From contig NZ_BAKM01000001.1 in assembly GCF_000614185.1 (NCBI RefSeq), positions 186,001 to 250,000 of the forward strand: a stretch of 64,000 nucleotides of DNA, read 5' to 3'. Shown piece after piece: positions 7,841-18,324 of this stretch; the first letter of the stretch is position 1, and the number at the start of each line of letters is the position of its first letter. The notes beneath the pieces are model-generated. The model did no database searches and was not told the DNA's origin. It saw nothing but the letters and a program-made list of their open reading frames with translations. Both the position numbers and the translations under genes were made by a program. The DNA comes from Phocaeicola sartorii JCM 17136 = DSM 21941. GTDB taxonomy: Bacteria > Bacteroidota > Bacteroidia > Bacteroidales > Bacteroidaceae.

Positions 7841-10091
7841 TTATTTCTTATTAGGATTTTCTGTTACTATAAAAGTAATCTCACCTGCCTTGATCAAATC
7901 GTCATGAGAGATCAGATACTTATTGGTTTTCTTATTGCCCAGTCTGACCTCCTTTATATAATCCCCTTGTCCTTCTTTCTTGATAACCAATTCTTTCTTG
8001 CCCCAATATTTAGGATCAAGCTGAATGGTCACCTTATCGAAAGTAGGAGTGGTCAATGTATATTCGGGCACACCCGGACAATCCGGATAGAATCCCATCA
8101 TGCTGAATATGGCCCATGCAGACATCGTACCCGTATCATCGTTGCCCGGAATTCCGTCCGGTTTGGTGGTGAAATACTTGGCCAGCAGTTCCTTCACCAA
8201 TTTCTGTGTACGCCATTCTTCGCCCTTGAAGCGGCTGAACAGGTAAGGATAAGCAATATCGGGTTCGTTGGCCGGATCATAATTTCCTTCATCGAACACG
8301 CTTTGCAGCTTGTCGACAAATTTCTTGTCGCCCCCCATCAGTTTTACCAGACCATCGATATCATGAGGCACAAAGAACGTGTAGTTCCATGCGTTTCCTT
8401 CGTGGAAACCGGGGCTGGGTGCGAAATTAGCTCCTTCTTTCGGGTCAAACGGTTCGTAGAACTTGCCTTCCTTGGTTATCGGGCGCAAGGTCCCGAAATC
8501 CTTGCTATAATAATTCTTATAGCCCATGGAGCGTTTGCGGAACAGTTTCGCATCTTCCTTCTTGCCCAAGGCCTCCGCCAAGGTGGAAAGCGCATAGTCG
8601 GCAACATAGTATTCCAAAGCATGGGAGACCGAATTATCATACTGGCTTTCCATCGGCACATAGCCTTTGGACATATAGTCGTCATTGTCCGGACGCATCA
8701 GGTTGTCCTTGCCCGGAGTGGTAGCCGACTTGTACATGCCTTTATAAGCTTCGTCAATGTCAAAGTCCTGCAATCCTTTCATCCAACTGTCCACCAAAAC
8801 GGGAATAGAGGGGTCTCCTTCCATCGTCAACGTCTCACGACCATACAATTCCCATTTCGGGAACCATCCGTGTTCCTTGTACATGCCCATCATGGTGTGG
8901 ATCATGTCCATCTGACGTTCCGGATATACCAAAGTCATCAGCTGGTGATAGTTACGATAAGTATCCCACAAGGAAAATACCGTGTAACGGTTACGGTTGG
9001 TGGTCAGAATCTTGTCTCCCTCCATCTGCGGATATTGTCCGCTCACGTCCTGCAAGATATTCGGATGAATCATGGTGTGATACAGGGCGGTATAGAATAC
9101 CCCCTTCTGCTCTTCCGTTCCGCCTTCCACTGATACGGGAAAGATCATCGTTCCATTTCTTGCGGGCTTCCGCACGCAGTTTGTCGAAGGTGGTGCCGAA
9201 GGGCTGTTCCTTCTCCAGATTCAGACGGGCATTCTCTATGCTGACAAAAGACACGCCCATACTGACTTCAATCACTTCTTCGGCCGTGGTGTCGTAAGTA
9301 AACCACACCCCTATATCATCTCCGCTTATTTCTTTGGTATAAGCGGTATAGAGTTTGTATTTACCAGCTGTATCGTCCCATTGCGCTTCCGCGCCCATCG
9401 GACGCATCATTTTCCAATAACCGCGTTTTGCCGGCACTTTGTTGATACGCATTACAAAATAGATCGGAAATACCGCCTGAGGATTATAGCAGAAAGTGCC
9501 CAGCAGCTTGGTGCCTTCAATCTCACGGTCATTTACAAAACGGACGGTGGCTCCGCTCTCATTGGTCAGTCCCTCTCCCAGATTCAACAAAATATTGCTT
9601 TGTCCGGCAGGGAAAGTGAAACGCGCCATACTGGTGCGCGGAGTGGCAGTCAGTTCACACTTCACATTGTATTTATCCAGCCTATTGGTATAATACCCCG
9701 GATTTGCCGTCTCGCCCTGATAAAAACTTCCATAATGATGGTAATCCACATCCAGTTTGCCGGTAGTGGGCATCAATAACAATGAGCCTAATTCCGGACA
9801 GCCCACACCGCTAAGATTGACATGCGCAAAGCCGGTGAGGTATTTGTTGTTGAATTCGTATGGAGTGGACCACCATTGCTTGTCTTTGTCCTTATCCCCT
9901 TCGGGAACCCCCATCACATTGAAAGGAGTGACCGACATCATTCCATGAGGAGTCAATGCCCCGGGATTGGTGGTACCGTAATTGGTGGTGCCCACAAAAG
10001 GATTTACATAATCTACCGGCTCTTTCTGTGCTGTCGCAGAGAAAACTGAGAAACAAGCCAGAACAGCCGATAACAAAATCTGTTTCTTCAT
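7841..10091 (-). CDS. GH92 alpha-mannosidase, secreted (frameshifted in this sequence)
   Basis: Calcium-dependent inverting exo-alpha-mannosidase that trims the mannose arms of N-glycans. Fragments 8991-10091 and 7841-9175 belong together. The break lies near 9128-9140, where the frame needs two added bases or one removed, so its exact form cannot be settled here. Restored length is about 750 residues, usual for GH92. Signal peptide: MKKQILLSAVLACFSVFSATAQ. Family hallmarks are DYVNPFVGT at the mature N terminus, NLSGVGCPELG, FSLWDTYRN, the HEGNAWNYTFFVPHDI segment and the closing GNDDTGTMSAWAIFSMMGFYP. It sits 19 bp after a GH20 gene in the long operon. Confidence 0.93.
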
Positions 10092-10110
10092 GCTATTTGT
10101 TGTTTATATA

Positions 10111-12165
10111 TTACTTCACTACTATTTCATCCGTAAACAAGAAACCTCCGAATTCACCCGAAGAGGCCTGATAACGTATGTAGCGTGCCTTAGCATCTCC
10201 TTCCCAGCCAAAATTGGTGAAAGTCACTTTATCGTCCTTCACCACCTTGTGCTCCATGCGCTTCAGCTCGGTAAACTCCTTGCCGTCATTCGAAACGGAA
10301 ATGATTACTTCAGAAGGCATAAAGACTTCGGGGCCGCATACCTGCATAAAGTCCGCTCCGATAAAATGAATGGCTGTTTCCTTCTCCATGTCGATGGTCA
10401 CATCCATTCTTTTCTTGTCTATGAAACCTTGCCAGCGTCTGTCACCATACGTCCATCCTCCTATGACGCCATCTACCAAGGCACTGTCGCCACCGGCTGA
10501 ATAACCGGGATAGTAAGCGGCATCCGGTCCGTAAATCACTTTTTTACCTACCGCCAGGTGTTGTACGGGCTGGTCCGCTCCCGGACGGTTTCCTATCTCA
10601 TTCTTCAATTCGAAGGGATGATATCCTTTGACTTTCAATTCCTCCACCGCTTTCAAGGCGCGGGCATGGAAATCATCGTAGGCCTTCACTGACGGATCAC
10701 TCCAGGCAACTTCCGCCAAAGCGAGAATACGAGGATAAATCATCATCTCAGCATGTTCCGGAGTGGGGACATATTCTGTAAACAAATTGGCTTGCACTCC
10801 ATAAACCAACGGCACCTTGTCCGCATCCAACGTATCGGGGACAGGATTGAACGAATAGACTTTGGCCAAAGGCAGATATCCTCCTATCGCTTCGGGCTGG
10901 GAGTCGGGGGCATCCTGATACGAATCAAAATAACAGAACTCGCCCGGAGTCATAATAGCCTTGTGTCCGGAAGCGACCGCTTTCATTCCCCCTTCCGTAC
11001 CACGCCATGACATAACGGTGGCATTGGGAGCCAGTCCACCTTCCAGTATTTCATCCCATCCCAGTAATTTACGCCCATGGGCATTCAAAAAGACTTCGAT
11101 ACGATGGATCAGATAACTCTGTAATTCATTCACATCCTTCAGGCCTTCTTTTTTCATACGCGCCTGACATAGTTTGCAAGAGGGCCATGAGGCTTTACCG
11201 GCCTCATCCCCGCCTATATGGATGTATTCGGAAGGAAAAAGTTCCATCACTTCTGTCAGCACATTCTCCAGAAACTCGAAAGTCTTTTCATTACCGACAC
11301 AGAAATCGGCCTGCTTGTAAGGTTCGTGTGTACAGGACAACTCGGGATAAGCGGTCAGCACCTCTTCCGAATGTGCAGGCATCTCTATCTCCGGAATAAC
11401 AGTGATATAACGCTCTTGAGCGTATGCCACCAGTTCGCGGATATCATCTTGCGTATAGTAGCCTCCGTAAGCATCTTTGCCGCCCTCTTCTTTATACTGA
11501 CGCCCGTTGTTCCACCATTCTTTCCAAGTGGGAAACTCGCGCCATGCCGCAAATTCTGTCAGACGGGGGTATTTCTTTATTTCGATACGCCAGCCCGCAG
11601 CGTCAGTAAGATGCAGATGAAGACGGTTCAGTTTGTAATAGGCCAAAGCATCCAGCTGCTTTTTTATAAATTCCTTGTCGAAGAAATGACGGGAAACATC
11701 CATCATGAAACCACGATAGGCAAAACGGGGCTTGTCTGTAATGACTCCTGCCGGCAATCCTTTTCCATCAGCCAGCTGCAACATGGTCTGAACTCCGTAG
11801 AACAACCCTGCTCCGGAAGTCGCCCGGACAAGCACCTGATCGGGAGTTACCGTCAGAACATAGCCTTCGGGAGAGTCCACCTCCGGCAATTGAGCCACTT
11901 GTTTCAAGATGACCGTGTGTCCCTCTTCTGTTGCTACCGGTTTCAGCTTCATGGGAGAAGCCGCCAGATAATCCTGCAAAATCTTTTTATCTCCTTCGGA
12001 TGCATCTATATACAATCCTGTTTCCGGATTCAGAGGAAACACTCCCTGTTGCAATTCCACATTCAGTGGTGCGGGAATAACAGAAATTGTGCGTTTCTCT
12101 TCCTTCGCGCAGCTTGCAAGCAACAAGCCTAATGCAGCTCCCGCCAGTATAATCAATTTTCTCAT
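10111..12165 (-). CDS. GH20 beta-N-acetylhexosaminidase lipoprotein
   Basis: 684 residues, intact. SPII signal with lipobox LLLASC at residues 15-20, so probably anchored at the cell surface or outer membrane. Order of parts: GH20b N-terminal domain (about 30-150), the catalytic barrel from YRGFMMDVSRHFF (about 150) with the substrate-assisted catalytic pair in IHIGGDEAGKASW (Asp-Glu), then a C-terminal F5/8-type (discoidin-like) domain ending FLFTDEIVVK. It removes terminal beta-GlcNAc or GalNAc. The gene overlaps the NanM-like gene before it by 4 bp (ATGA), implying translational coupling. It is one of three different GH20 enzymes in this locus, presumably for different linkages. Confidence 0.93.
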   Translation of the reverse strand: MRKLIILAGAALGLLLASCAKEEKRTISVIPAPLNVELQQGVFPLNPETGLYIDASEGDKKILQDYLAASPMKLKPVATEEGHTVILKQVAQLPEVDSPEGYVLTVTPDQVLVRATSGAGLFYGVQTMLQLADGKGLPAGVITDKPRFAYRGFMMDVSRHFFDKEFIKKQLDALAYYKLNRLHLHLTDAAGWRIEIKKYPRLTEFAAWREFPTWKEWWNNGRQYKEEGGKDAYGGYYTQDDIRELVAYAQERYITVIPEIEMPAHSEEVLTAYPELSCTHEPYKQADFCVGNEKTFEFLENVLTEVMELFPSEYIHIGGDEAGKASWPSCKLCQARMKKEGLKDVNELQSYLIHRIEVFLNAHGRKLLGWDEILEGGLAPNATVMSWRGTEGGMKAVASGHKAIMTPGEFCYFDSYQDAPDSQPEAIGGYLPLAKVYSFNPVPDTLDADKVPLVYGVQANLFTEYVPTPEHAEMMIYPRILALAEVAWSDPSVKAYDDFHARALKAVEELKVKGYHPFELKNEIGNRPGADQPVQHLAVGKKVIYGPDAAYYPGYSAGGDSALVDGVIGGWTYGDRRWQGFIDKKRMDVTIDMEKETAIHFIGADFMQVCGPEVFMPSEVIISVSNDGKEFTELKRMEHKVVKDDKVTFTNFGWEGDAKARYIRYQASSGEFGGFLFTDEIVVK

Positions 12166-13289
12166 CTTCTATTTTCTTTTATTCTGTTAATTTCATGGGT
12201 ACGGATACCCGGCTTCAACTCTCCGTTGATCATGTAATGAAATCCGTCCTGCGAAACCATTACAGCTCCGGCACGCGCACCTTGCTCATATTCGCCCAAT
12301 GTAGTCCATTTATCCGTCTGTGGATGATAGAGCAGCAGATTTCTGTTAAACCGATACCACTCTACAGGATGTGACAAATATTCTTTTCCTGCATAAATAC
12401 CTTGCAGAGCCTTTAAGAATATATCCTTATCAACTCCTCCGGCACACAATATCATATCCTCACCCCAAGCCGTTCCAACTCCACCGCCTAAAGAGATTTC
12501 ATTTCCTTCCGCATCACACGGAGCGGCAACCGGCGACCACGCTTCCGTTTCCGGAACATACACATATCCGTTTACCGACAAAGAAGCCTGACGTTCCCCT
12601 ACAGCCGGAGCAAATCCACCCCATACATAAAGTTTTCCGCCTTGCGCCACGCAGACAGGTTGCACTCTGGGAGCACCCGGAATATCTGTTCCTTTTTTCC
12701 ACCCTCCGGACAAATCCGACAAATCAAGCATATACATGGACGGAGACGGAACGCCATTCACATTTCCCCCGACAATATATAGTGAGTGCCCCACTAATGC
12801 ACCTGCCATGTTATCTACAGTTACGGGCAAAGACGGCAGAGTATCTGTGTGCAAGGTGTCTTTCTGCAAAGATAAAAGAAAAACATCAGACAGGCTATGC
12901 GTTGCTGTAGTTCCCCCAACACAAATTAACCCTTTTTCAGTAGAAATAGTGACTCCATAAGCCGCCGCCTGGGGCAGTTGGCCTATTTTCTTCCACTCAA
13001 AGACGGTATCATTTGACAGAGGAGCTATATATACATCCCGGTAAAAGACTTTTTTCCCGCCATCGGCTGCCGGTGTATCGGGGAAATTACAACCTCCGGC
13101 TATTAATAAATTTCCATCAACCACTCCCGCATATAATGCAGAAACTCCCTTAAGAAAACCGGCATCCTCTGTAGGAAATCCCTGCATTTTCTCAAGAGAT
13201 ATTTCATAAGCATCCGGGCGGCTGCCACAAGCAGTCATTGTCATCATGCCCATTATCGCATAAACGCCATATATTATTTTCCTGATCAT
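12162..13289 (-). CDS. nanM: NanM-like N-acetylneuraminate epimerase (cyclically permuted mutarotase), lipoprotein
   Basis: 375 residues with a lipobox at MTAC (residue 21). The body is a six-bladed kelch-like propeller. Repeats are visible in GNLLIAGGCNFPDTP, YGVTISTEKGLICVGG, GHSLYIVGGNVNG, GGKLYVWGGF and GEDMILCAGG. This fits the NanM/YjhT family, which equilibrates the alpha and beta anomers of sialic acid after sialidase release and so speeds uptake. The neighbouring sialidase and acetylesterase genes support that. Its ATG overlaps the end of a short coding remnant (13286-13378) by ATGA, and its own end overlaps the next GH20 by ATGA. Propeller family is secure; the sialic-acid role is inferred from family and context. 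Confidence 0.85.
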   Translation of the reverse strand: MIRKIIYGVYAIMGMMTMTACGSRPDAYEISLEKMQGFPTEDAGFLKGVSALYAGVVDGNLLIAGGCNFPDTPAADGGKKVFYRDVYIAPLSNDTVFEWKKIGQLPQAAAYGVTISTEKGLICVGGTTATHSLSDVFLLSLQKDTLHTDTLPSLPVTVDNMAGALVGHSLYIVGGNVNGVPSPSMYMLDLSDLSGGWKKGTDIPGAPRVQPVCVAQGGKLYVWGGFAPAVGERQASLSVNGYVYVPETEAWSPVAAPCDAEGNEISLGGGVGTAWGEDMILCAGGVDKDIFLKALQGIYAGKEYLSHPVEWYRFNRNLLLYHPQTDKWTTLGEYEQGARAGAVMVSQDGFHYMINGELKPGIRTHEINRIKENRR

Positions 13290-13378
13290 GTTTTCATGGT
13301 GAAGTTTATAAATTCTTTATAAGCAGGGTTGCGCAGCCATCTTTCAGGAGAAACGCCACGCACCCCCCGCACTGATTC
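13286..13378 (-). pseudogene. Orphan 3' coding remnant overlapping the nanM start
   Basis: Between the GH20 stop (13385) and nanM lie 30 codons in one minus-strand frame ending in a TGA that overlaps the nanM ATG as ATGA. The residues look protein-like (RGVSPERWLRNPAYKEF, then INFTMKT). There is no start codon with a ribosome binding site, an in-frame TAG stands just upstream, and a run of six G lies inside. The ATGA overlap is the pattern shared by intact gene pairs elsewhere in this operon, so I read this as the tail of a deleted gene. Its family is not recognised. Confidence 0.4.
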
Positions 13379-13384
13379 CTACAA

Positions 13385-15709
13385 TTAATCTACTGTAATT
13401 TCATCCACAAACAGGAAAGCAGGATTTCCTTTACCTCCATGCCAAGAAGGAATACTGTATTCCGGCTTTGCCAATACTTTCAGATAACGTGCCTGTACAG
13501 GTTCAAAGCTCAATGTATGTTCATACAATTGGTTCGGATTATCCAAAGTCATCGCCGGATATTCTTCCGAAGCTACTTGCTTGAAATTCTCACCATCTTC
13601 TGAGACAGCGACACTGATGGAACGCGCGTCAAACACCCAGTCGCCTTTCTCCACATTGGTGGTAAGTGTCACTTTGCTGAACTCAGCCGGCTGTCCGAAA
13701 TCAATCACAGCTTCCAGATCGTTCTTATAAAAAGCAATCCAACGTCCGGTCTTATAATTTCTATTTCCTTTCAATCCATCTACCAACGTAGAGATACCGG
13801 CAAATTCATATTGCTTGTTCACCGGCTGTAAAGCTGTTATCTTCTTGGAAGTCGATTTGCTGAACGCAATGTCTTCTTTCACAATACGGCTATTGCCGGT
13901 AGGACGAATAGCCATAGCCTTGAACGTACAATTGGTATCGATCTTCACCGGCTCTGTGTAAAGCTGTGAAGCGGTAGTGGGGTCTGTTCCGTCCAATGTA
14001 TAATATACCGGACAGTTATCTACTGTAGACAAAGTGACATCCACCGTACCTGTTTCCGCATTAGGCTCAAACCGGGCAGTCACATCGAATACGTGCTTGG
14101 CATAGTTATACTGATATACATCATATATCTTCACCATACGTACCAGGCGCTGCAAGAAATCCTGATAATCCTTATGTTCAGGATTTGTCCACTGAATATC
14201 TGCCAAAGCGGCCATACGTGGCAATTCCATATATTCTACCTGACTAAATGTAGGAATATATTCCGTCCACAAATTAGCTTGTACACCTTTAATATATTTC
14301 TGTTCCTCCGGTGTCAGTGATGCCGGCATAGGTTCATAGCTATACACACGCTCTAAAGGTAAGTAACCGCCAATGGCTTCCGGTTCCTGTTCCACATCCT
14401 TGCTTTGATAATAGTCAAAATATAGATAAGTATTCGGTGACATAATGACATCATGCTTCTGCTTGGCAGCCTCAATACCGCCACCTTCACCACGCCATGA
14501 CATAACAGTAGCATTGGGGGCCAACCCACCTTCCAGAATTTCATCCCAGCCGATAATCTGGCGTCCATGGTCGTTCAGGAACTTTTCCGCATGACTGATG
14601 ATGAAGCTCTGCAGTTTCTCCTCCGCACTGTGATTCTTGTCCGCCTTGATACCTAAAGCCTTGATACGGGCCTGACACTTAGGACATTTCGCCCAACGCA
14701 CCTTGGGACATTCGTCACCACCCACATGGATATATTCTGACGGGAAAATCTGAATAATTTCTCCCAATACATCATCAATAAATTTCAAGGTTTCATCATT
14801 ACCCGCACAAAGCACATCGTCGGATATTCCCCATTGCTTCCATACTTCGTACGGACCACCTGTACATCCCAAATAAGGATAAGCGGCCAAGGCTGCCTGC
14901 ATGTGCCCCGGCATATCAATTTCCGGAATCACTGTGATATGACGGTCAGCAGCGTATGCCACTATCTCCTTAGCCTCCTCTTGAGTGAAGAAACCACCAT
15001 AAGGCTTGCCATCGTATTTACCTGAATTATGACCGATAACCGTTTCAGTTCTCTTTGACCCGATTTCAGTCAGTTCAGGACGGCTCTTGATTTCGATTCT
15101 CCAGCCTTGGTCTTCCGACAAATGCCAATGGAAACGATTGATGTTGTGCAATGCCAACATATCTATAAAACGTTTTACTGAATCCACCGGGAAGAAATGG
15201 CGTGATACATCCAGCATCGCACCACGATAAGAAAAACGGGGATAGTCATTGATCTCAACCGCCGGCAAAGCGATATCCACTCCTTGTGCGGCCGGAATGG
15301 ATTTACGCAAAGTCTGGATGCCATAGAAGACTCCGGCTTCCGTAGGTCCGGAAACGACCACCTGGTCACCGGTCACTTTCAACTGGTATCCTTCGGGATT
15401 CTCAGCATTTCCACCCAATTGCAGAATAATCCCTTTACCATCTGTACCAGCCTGTACAGCCAATGTCTTTCCGGTAAGGTCTTTGATATAACTTGCCAGA
15501 AATTCAGCATTCTTCTGCATCTTCTCATTGCCTTCCGGATACATAATCTTGGTTCCGTTTGACAAAATGAACGGAGTGGCCTGATCCATTACCGAAATTT
15601 CCTGCGGTAACGGAATTACCTGATAATTTGCTTCTTTCACTTCTGTGCTACAGGATAAAAGCATAAATCCTGCCATTGTCAGCCCTGCAAGGCCCGTTAA
15701 AGTTTTCAT
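13385..15709 (-). CDS. GH20 beta-N-acetylhexosaminidase lipoprotein with C-terminal F5/8-like domain
   Basis: 774 residues from the Met at 15709 (MKTLTGLAGLTMAGFMLLSC), chosen because it opens a clean lipoprotein signal; an upstream Met at 15739 only adds ten residues. Parts: N-terminal GH20b domain, barrel with YRGAMLDVSRHFFPVDSVK and the catalytic Asp-Glu in HVGGDECPKVRW, TVMSWRGEGGG, then a CHB_HEX_C-like segment (CPVYYTLDGTDPT). A discoidin-like domain ends WHGGKGNPAFLFVDEITVD. It releases terminal beta-HexNAc at the cell surface. It begins 16 bp after the beta-mannosidase stop. Confidence 0.93.
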   Translation of the reverse strand: MKTLTGLAGLTMAGFMLLSCSTEVKEANYQVIPLPQEISVMDQATPFILSNGTKIMYPEGNEKMQKNAEFLASYIKDLTGKTLAVQAGTDGKGIILQLGGNAENPEGYQLKVTGDQVVVSGPTEAGVFYGIQTLRKSIPAAQGVDIALPAVEINDYPRFSYRGAMLDVSRHFFPVDSVKRFIDMLALHNINRFHWHLSEDQGWRIEIKSRPELTEIGSKRTETVIGHNSGKYDGKPYGGFFTQEEAKEIVAYAADRHITVIPEIDMPGHMQAALAAYPYLGCTGGPYEVWKQWGISDDVLCAGNDETLKFIDDVLGEIIQIFPSEYIHVGGDECPKVRWAKCPKCQARIKALGIKADKNHSAEEKLQSFIISHAEKFLNDHGRQIIGWDEILEGGLAPNATVMSWRGEGGGIEAAKQKHDVIMSPNTYLYFDYYQSKDVEQEPEAIGGYLPLERVYSYEPMPASLTPEEQKYIKGVQANLWTEYIPTFSQVEYMELPRMAALADIQWTNPEHKDYQDFLQRLVRMVKIYDVYQYNYAKHVFDVTARFEPNAETGTVDVTLSTVDNCPVYYTLDGTDPTTASQLYTEPVKIDTNCTFKAMAIRPTGNSRIVKEDIAFSKSTSKKITALQPVNKQYEFAGISTLVDGLKGNRNYKTGRWIAFYKNDLEAVIDFGQPAEFSKVTLTTNVEKGDWVFDARSISVAVSEDGENFKQVASEEYPAMTLDNPNQLYEHTLSFEPVQARYLKVLAKPEYSIPSWHGGKGNPAFLFVDEITVD

Positions 15710-15725
15710 AATAGATATTAATTGA

Positions 15726-18292
15726 TTAGTTAGTGTCACTTAATTGCCTGATCGTTATATCAACCTTTTCATCCTTCTTCAGCTTCTCCGAAGTGATGAT
15801 CACTTTCTTTGTCTGTCCAGGCAACAGGTCAAAGAAGTTATCTGTAAATCTCGCCCCTTGAACAGGAATTTCTATGAATACATCCCTGGCCAACTGTTTA
15901 GCAGACAAAGTAACCTCATATTTTCCGTCCATCGGTTTCACTTTATAGCGGATTTCAGTTTTCGGGAGTTCCTGATCTTTTGCGTGGTTAAAGTAATAAA
16001 TTTCTTCGGATAAAACCTCACCTTTCTTGTTTTTTAATGTCATCAGAAGGAACGTATTTTGAGGGCTGGTTGTCATGCCCGCATAAGGTTCCTTAGCATA
16101 TAAGACAGAAGCATTGGCCGGAACCTCTCCCTTGATATCCTTCTTAGACAGGACTTTACCATTAAAATCCATCACACGCAACCCTAAAGTCACCTCTTTA
16201 TCCGCTTCCAGCTTGTCCGACATGACGTAAATATTCAAATCCTCTCCTTCTTTGATGGCATTGACCAATACCGGAGCAAACGCTCTTTTTGCCTGATAAT
16301 GCAGCGCTTTCCAATTGCCATAATAGTCAATGCTGGACCAGGAAACGACCGGCCAGCTGTCATTCAACTGCCAATACAAAGTTCCCATACAATAGGGACG
16401 GTTACGACGATGCGCTTCCAAGCCATGGCGTACTCCCACTCCCTGTAAAACCAATCCCATATAAACCAATTGGTCAAAATCCTCGGGCACCTTATAGTAC
16501 AGTCCCATGGTCTTCTTGATGAGGAAATTACCGATAGTCGCCTTTTGATGAGCATTCATCACCTCCGATTCCAACGCATAATCTTCCGGTGAGGCAAAAG
16601 TAGCAATCGTCTTCATTTCAGGAAATGCCTGGAAACCAAACTCGCTCATAAAGCGCGGGATTTCCGTATCCAGACTTTCAAACGGTTTCTGACCATACCA
16701 GATCCCCCAGTTATGGCTGTCGGCAATCTTCCAGCTTTCGGGACGTCCCCAATTGGCCTCGTATGGAGAACCGTGCATATAGAAACGGTCCGGATCCAGT
16801 TCGGCCACCTTACGGGGCAGCAACTCGCGGAAAAGTTTATCATAGCCCTGCTTCATTCCCTCCATGATACCGGGGTCGGTGTATTTCTTATCCCATCCCC
16901 AGTAGCGCATGCCTTCGTAAATTTCATTGTTTCCGCACCACATAGCCAGGCTGGCATGGTTCCGCAAACGTTTGATATTGTATTCCGCCTCAGCCTCCAC
17001 CCGTTTCATGAAAGCCGGATCAGACGGATAAGTGGTACAAGCAAAAAGGAAATCCTGCCAAACCAGTATTCCATTCTCGTCCGCCGCCCGGTAAAAAGCG
17101 TCGTCCTCATAAATACCTCCGCCCCATACACGGATCATATTCATATTGGCGTCTTTCACATCCTTGAACAACCGGCGGTAACGCTCTTCGGTAATGGCGG
17201 GCAACAGCGCATCATCCGGGATAAAATTCGCACCTTTGGCAAACATCGGTTCGCCATTGACTACAAAATAGAAAGATTCCCCCTGGTCGTCTTTCTCTTT
17301 CACCACCTTTATGGTACGGAGTCCGATACGCTCTTTTTGAGAAGCCACCACTTTATCATCACCTTTACCTCGGCTTCAAAATCATACAATGCAGGTTCCC
17401 CCCAACCATTGGGCATCCATAAATGGGGTTGCTTTATCTCTAAGGGAAGAAGAATATGATTGGTACCCGGCTGCAAAGTCACCTCTTTCCGTCCGGTTAC
17501 CTTTTCACCGTTCTTATAAGAACAAGCAACGGTTACTTCCGCTTTCTGAGGAGCAGTGGAAACACAGTTTACAGTCAGACGGTTTTCTACTTCCGCCCGT
17601 TCTTTCGTCACCGAAGCCTGACGGACATAGTAATCATCCAAGCGTGCCACATCATAGAAAGTCAGTGTCACAGGACGCCAGATGCCACTGGTCACCAGGC
17701 GGATTCCCCAATCCCAGCCATAACTGTAAGGTGCCTTACGGCTGTAGATGCTGACCCGCTTGTCACTATGGTCATTATCAGCCGGGTAATCAAAGCCATT
17801 GGTTTCCCACTGGGGCAAAGTTTGCTTGATAGGTGAATGAAACAGAATCTGCAAACGGTTCTCCCCCTTCCGCAGCACCTCCTTCACCGGAAGAGTATAG
17901 CCGACAAACATATTATCCGTACGTTTCAGCAAAGAGCCGTTCAGATAAATATCCGCATACGTATCCAGTCCTTCGAAAACCAGCAAGGCGGCATCTCTGG
18001 AAAGCTGCTCATCCGTCACATTAAAAGTGGTCTTATAGATCCAGTCCTCATTCTCCACCCACTGCACTTTTTGCTCATTCATCCCATAGAACGGATCGGG
18101 CAGTTTATGATGAGAAATCAAATCCTGATGTACCGTTCCGGGCACTGTGGCCGGCAGCCATTCATTCCGGCCGGCCTGAGCGAACTCCCATCCCTTATCC
18201 AAAATCAAGTTCTCTGATTTCTTATACTCTTTTGCACAGAGCATCATCGGAAAGCATCCTAACATCATCAAAGCTTTTAATGTTTTCTTCAT
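15726..18292 (-). CDS. GH2 beta-mannosidase, secreted (frameshifted in this sequence)
   Basis: Cleaves the beta-mannose that links the trimannosyl core to chitobiose in N-glycans. Fragments (up to 18292) and 15726-17351 join when one base is added at about 17359-17363; the result is 855 residues, usual for the family. The start at 18292 opens the signal peptide MKKTLKALMMLGCFPMMLCA with AGGTAAG before it. Motifs: LDKGWEFAQAG, ATVPGTVHQDLI (beta-mannosidase N-terminal signature), the acid/base in WCGNNEIYEGMRYWGW and the nucleophile in FMSEFGFQAFPEM, then YCMGTLYWQLNDSWPV. The gene starts 32 bp after the esterase. The match is to beta-mannosidase rather than to other GH2 enzymes. Confidence 0.93.
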
Positions 18293-18324
18293 CTTACCTA
18301 TCTTTTCTTCATTTAAATTATATA

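Noticed and set aside
7904..9133. 409-residue plus-strand ORF
   Set aside because: Antisense to the GH92 gene, whose motifs are clear on the minus strand. It is a by-product of codon use.
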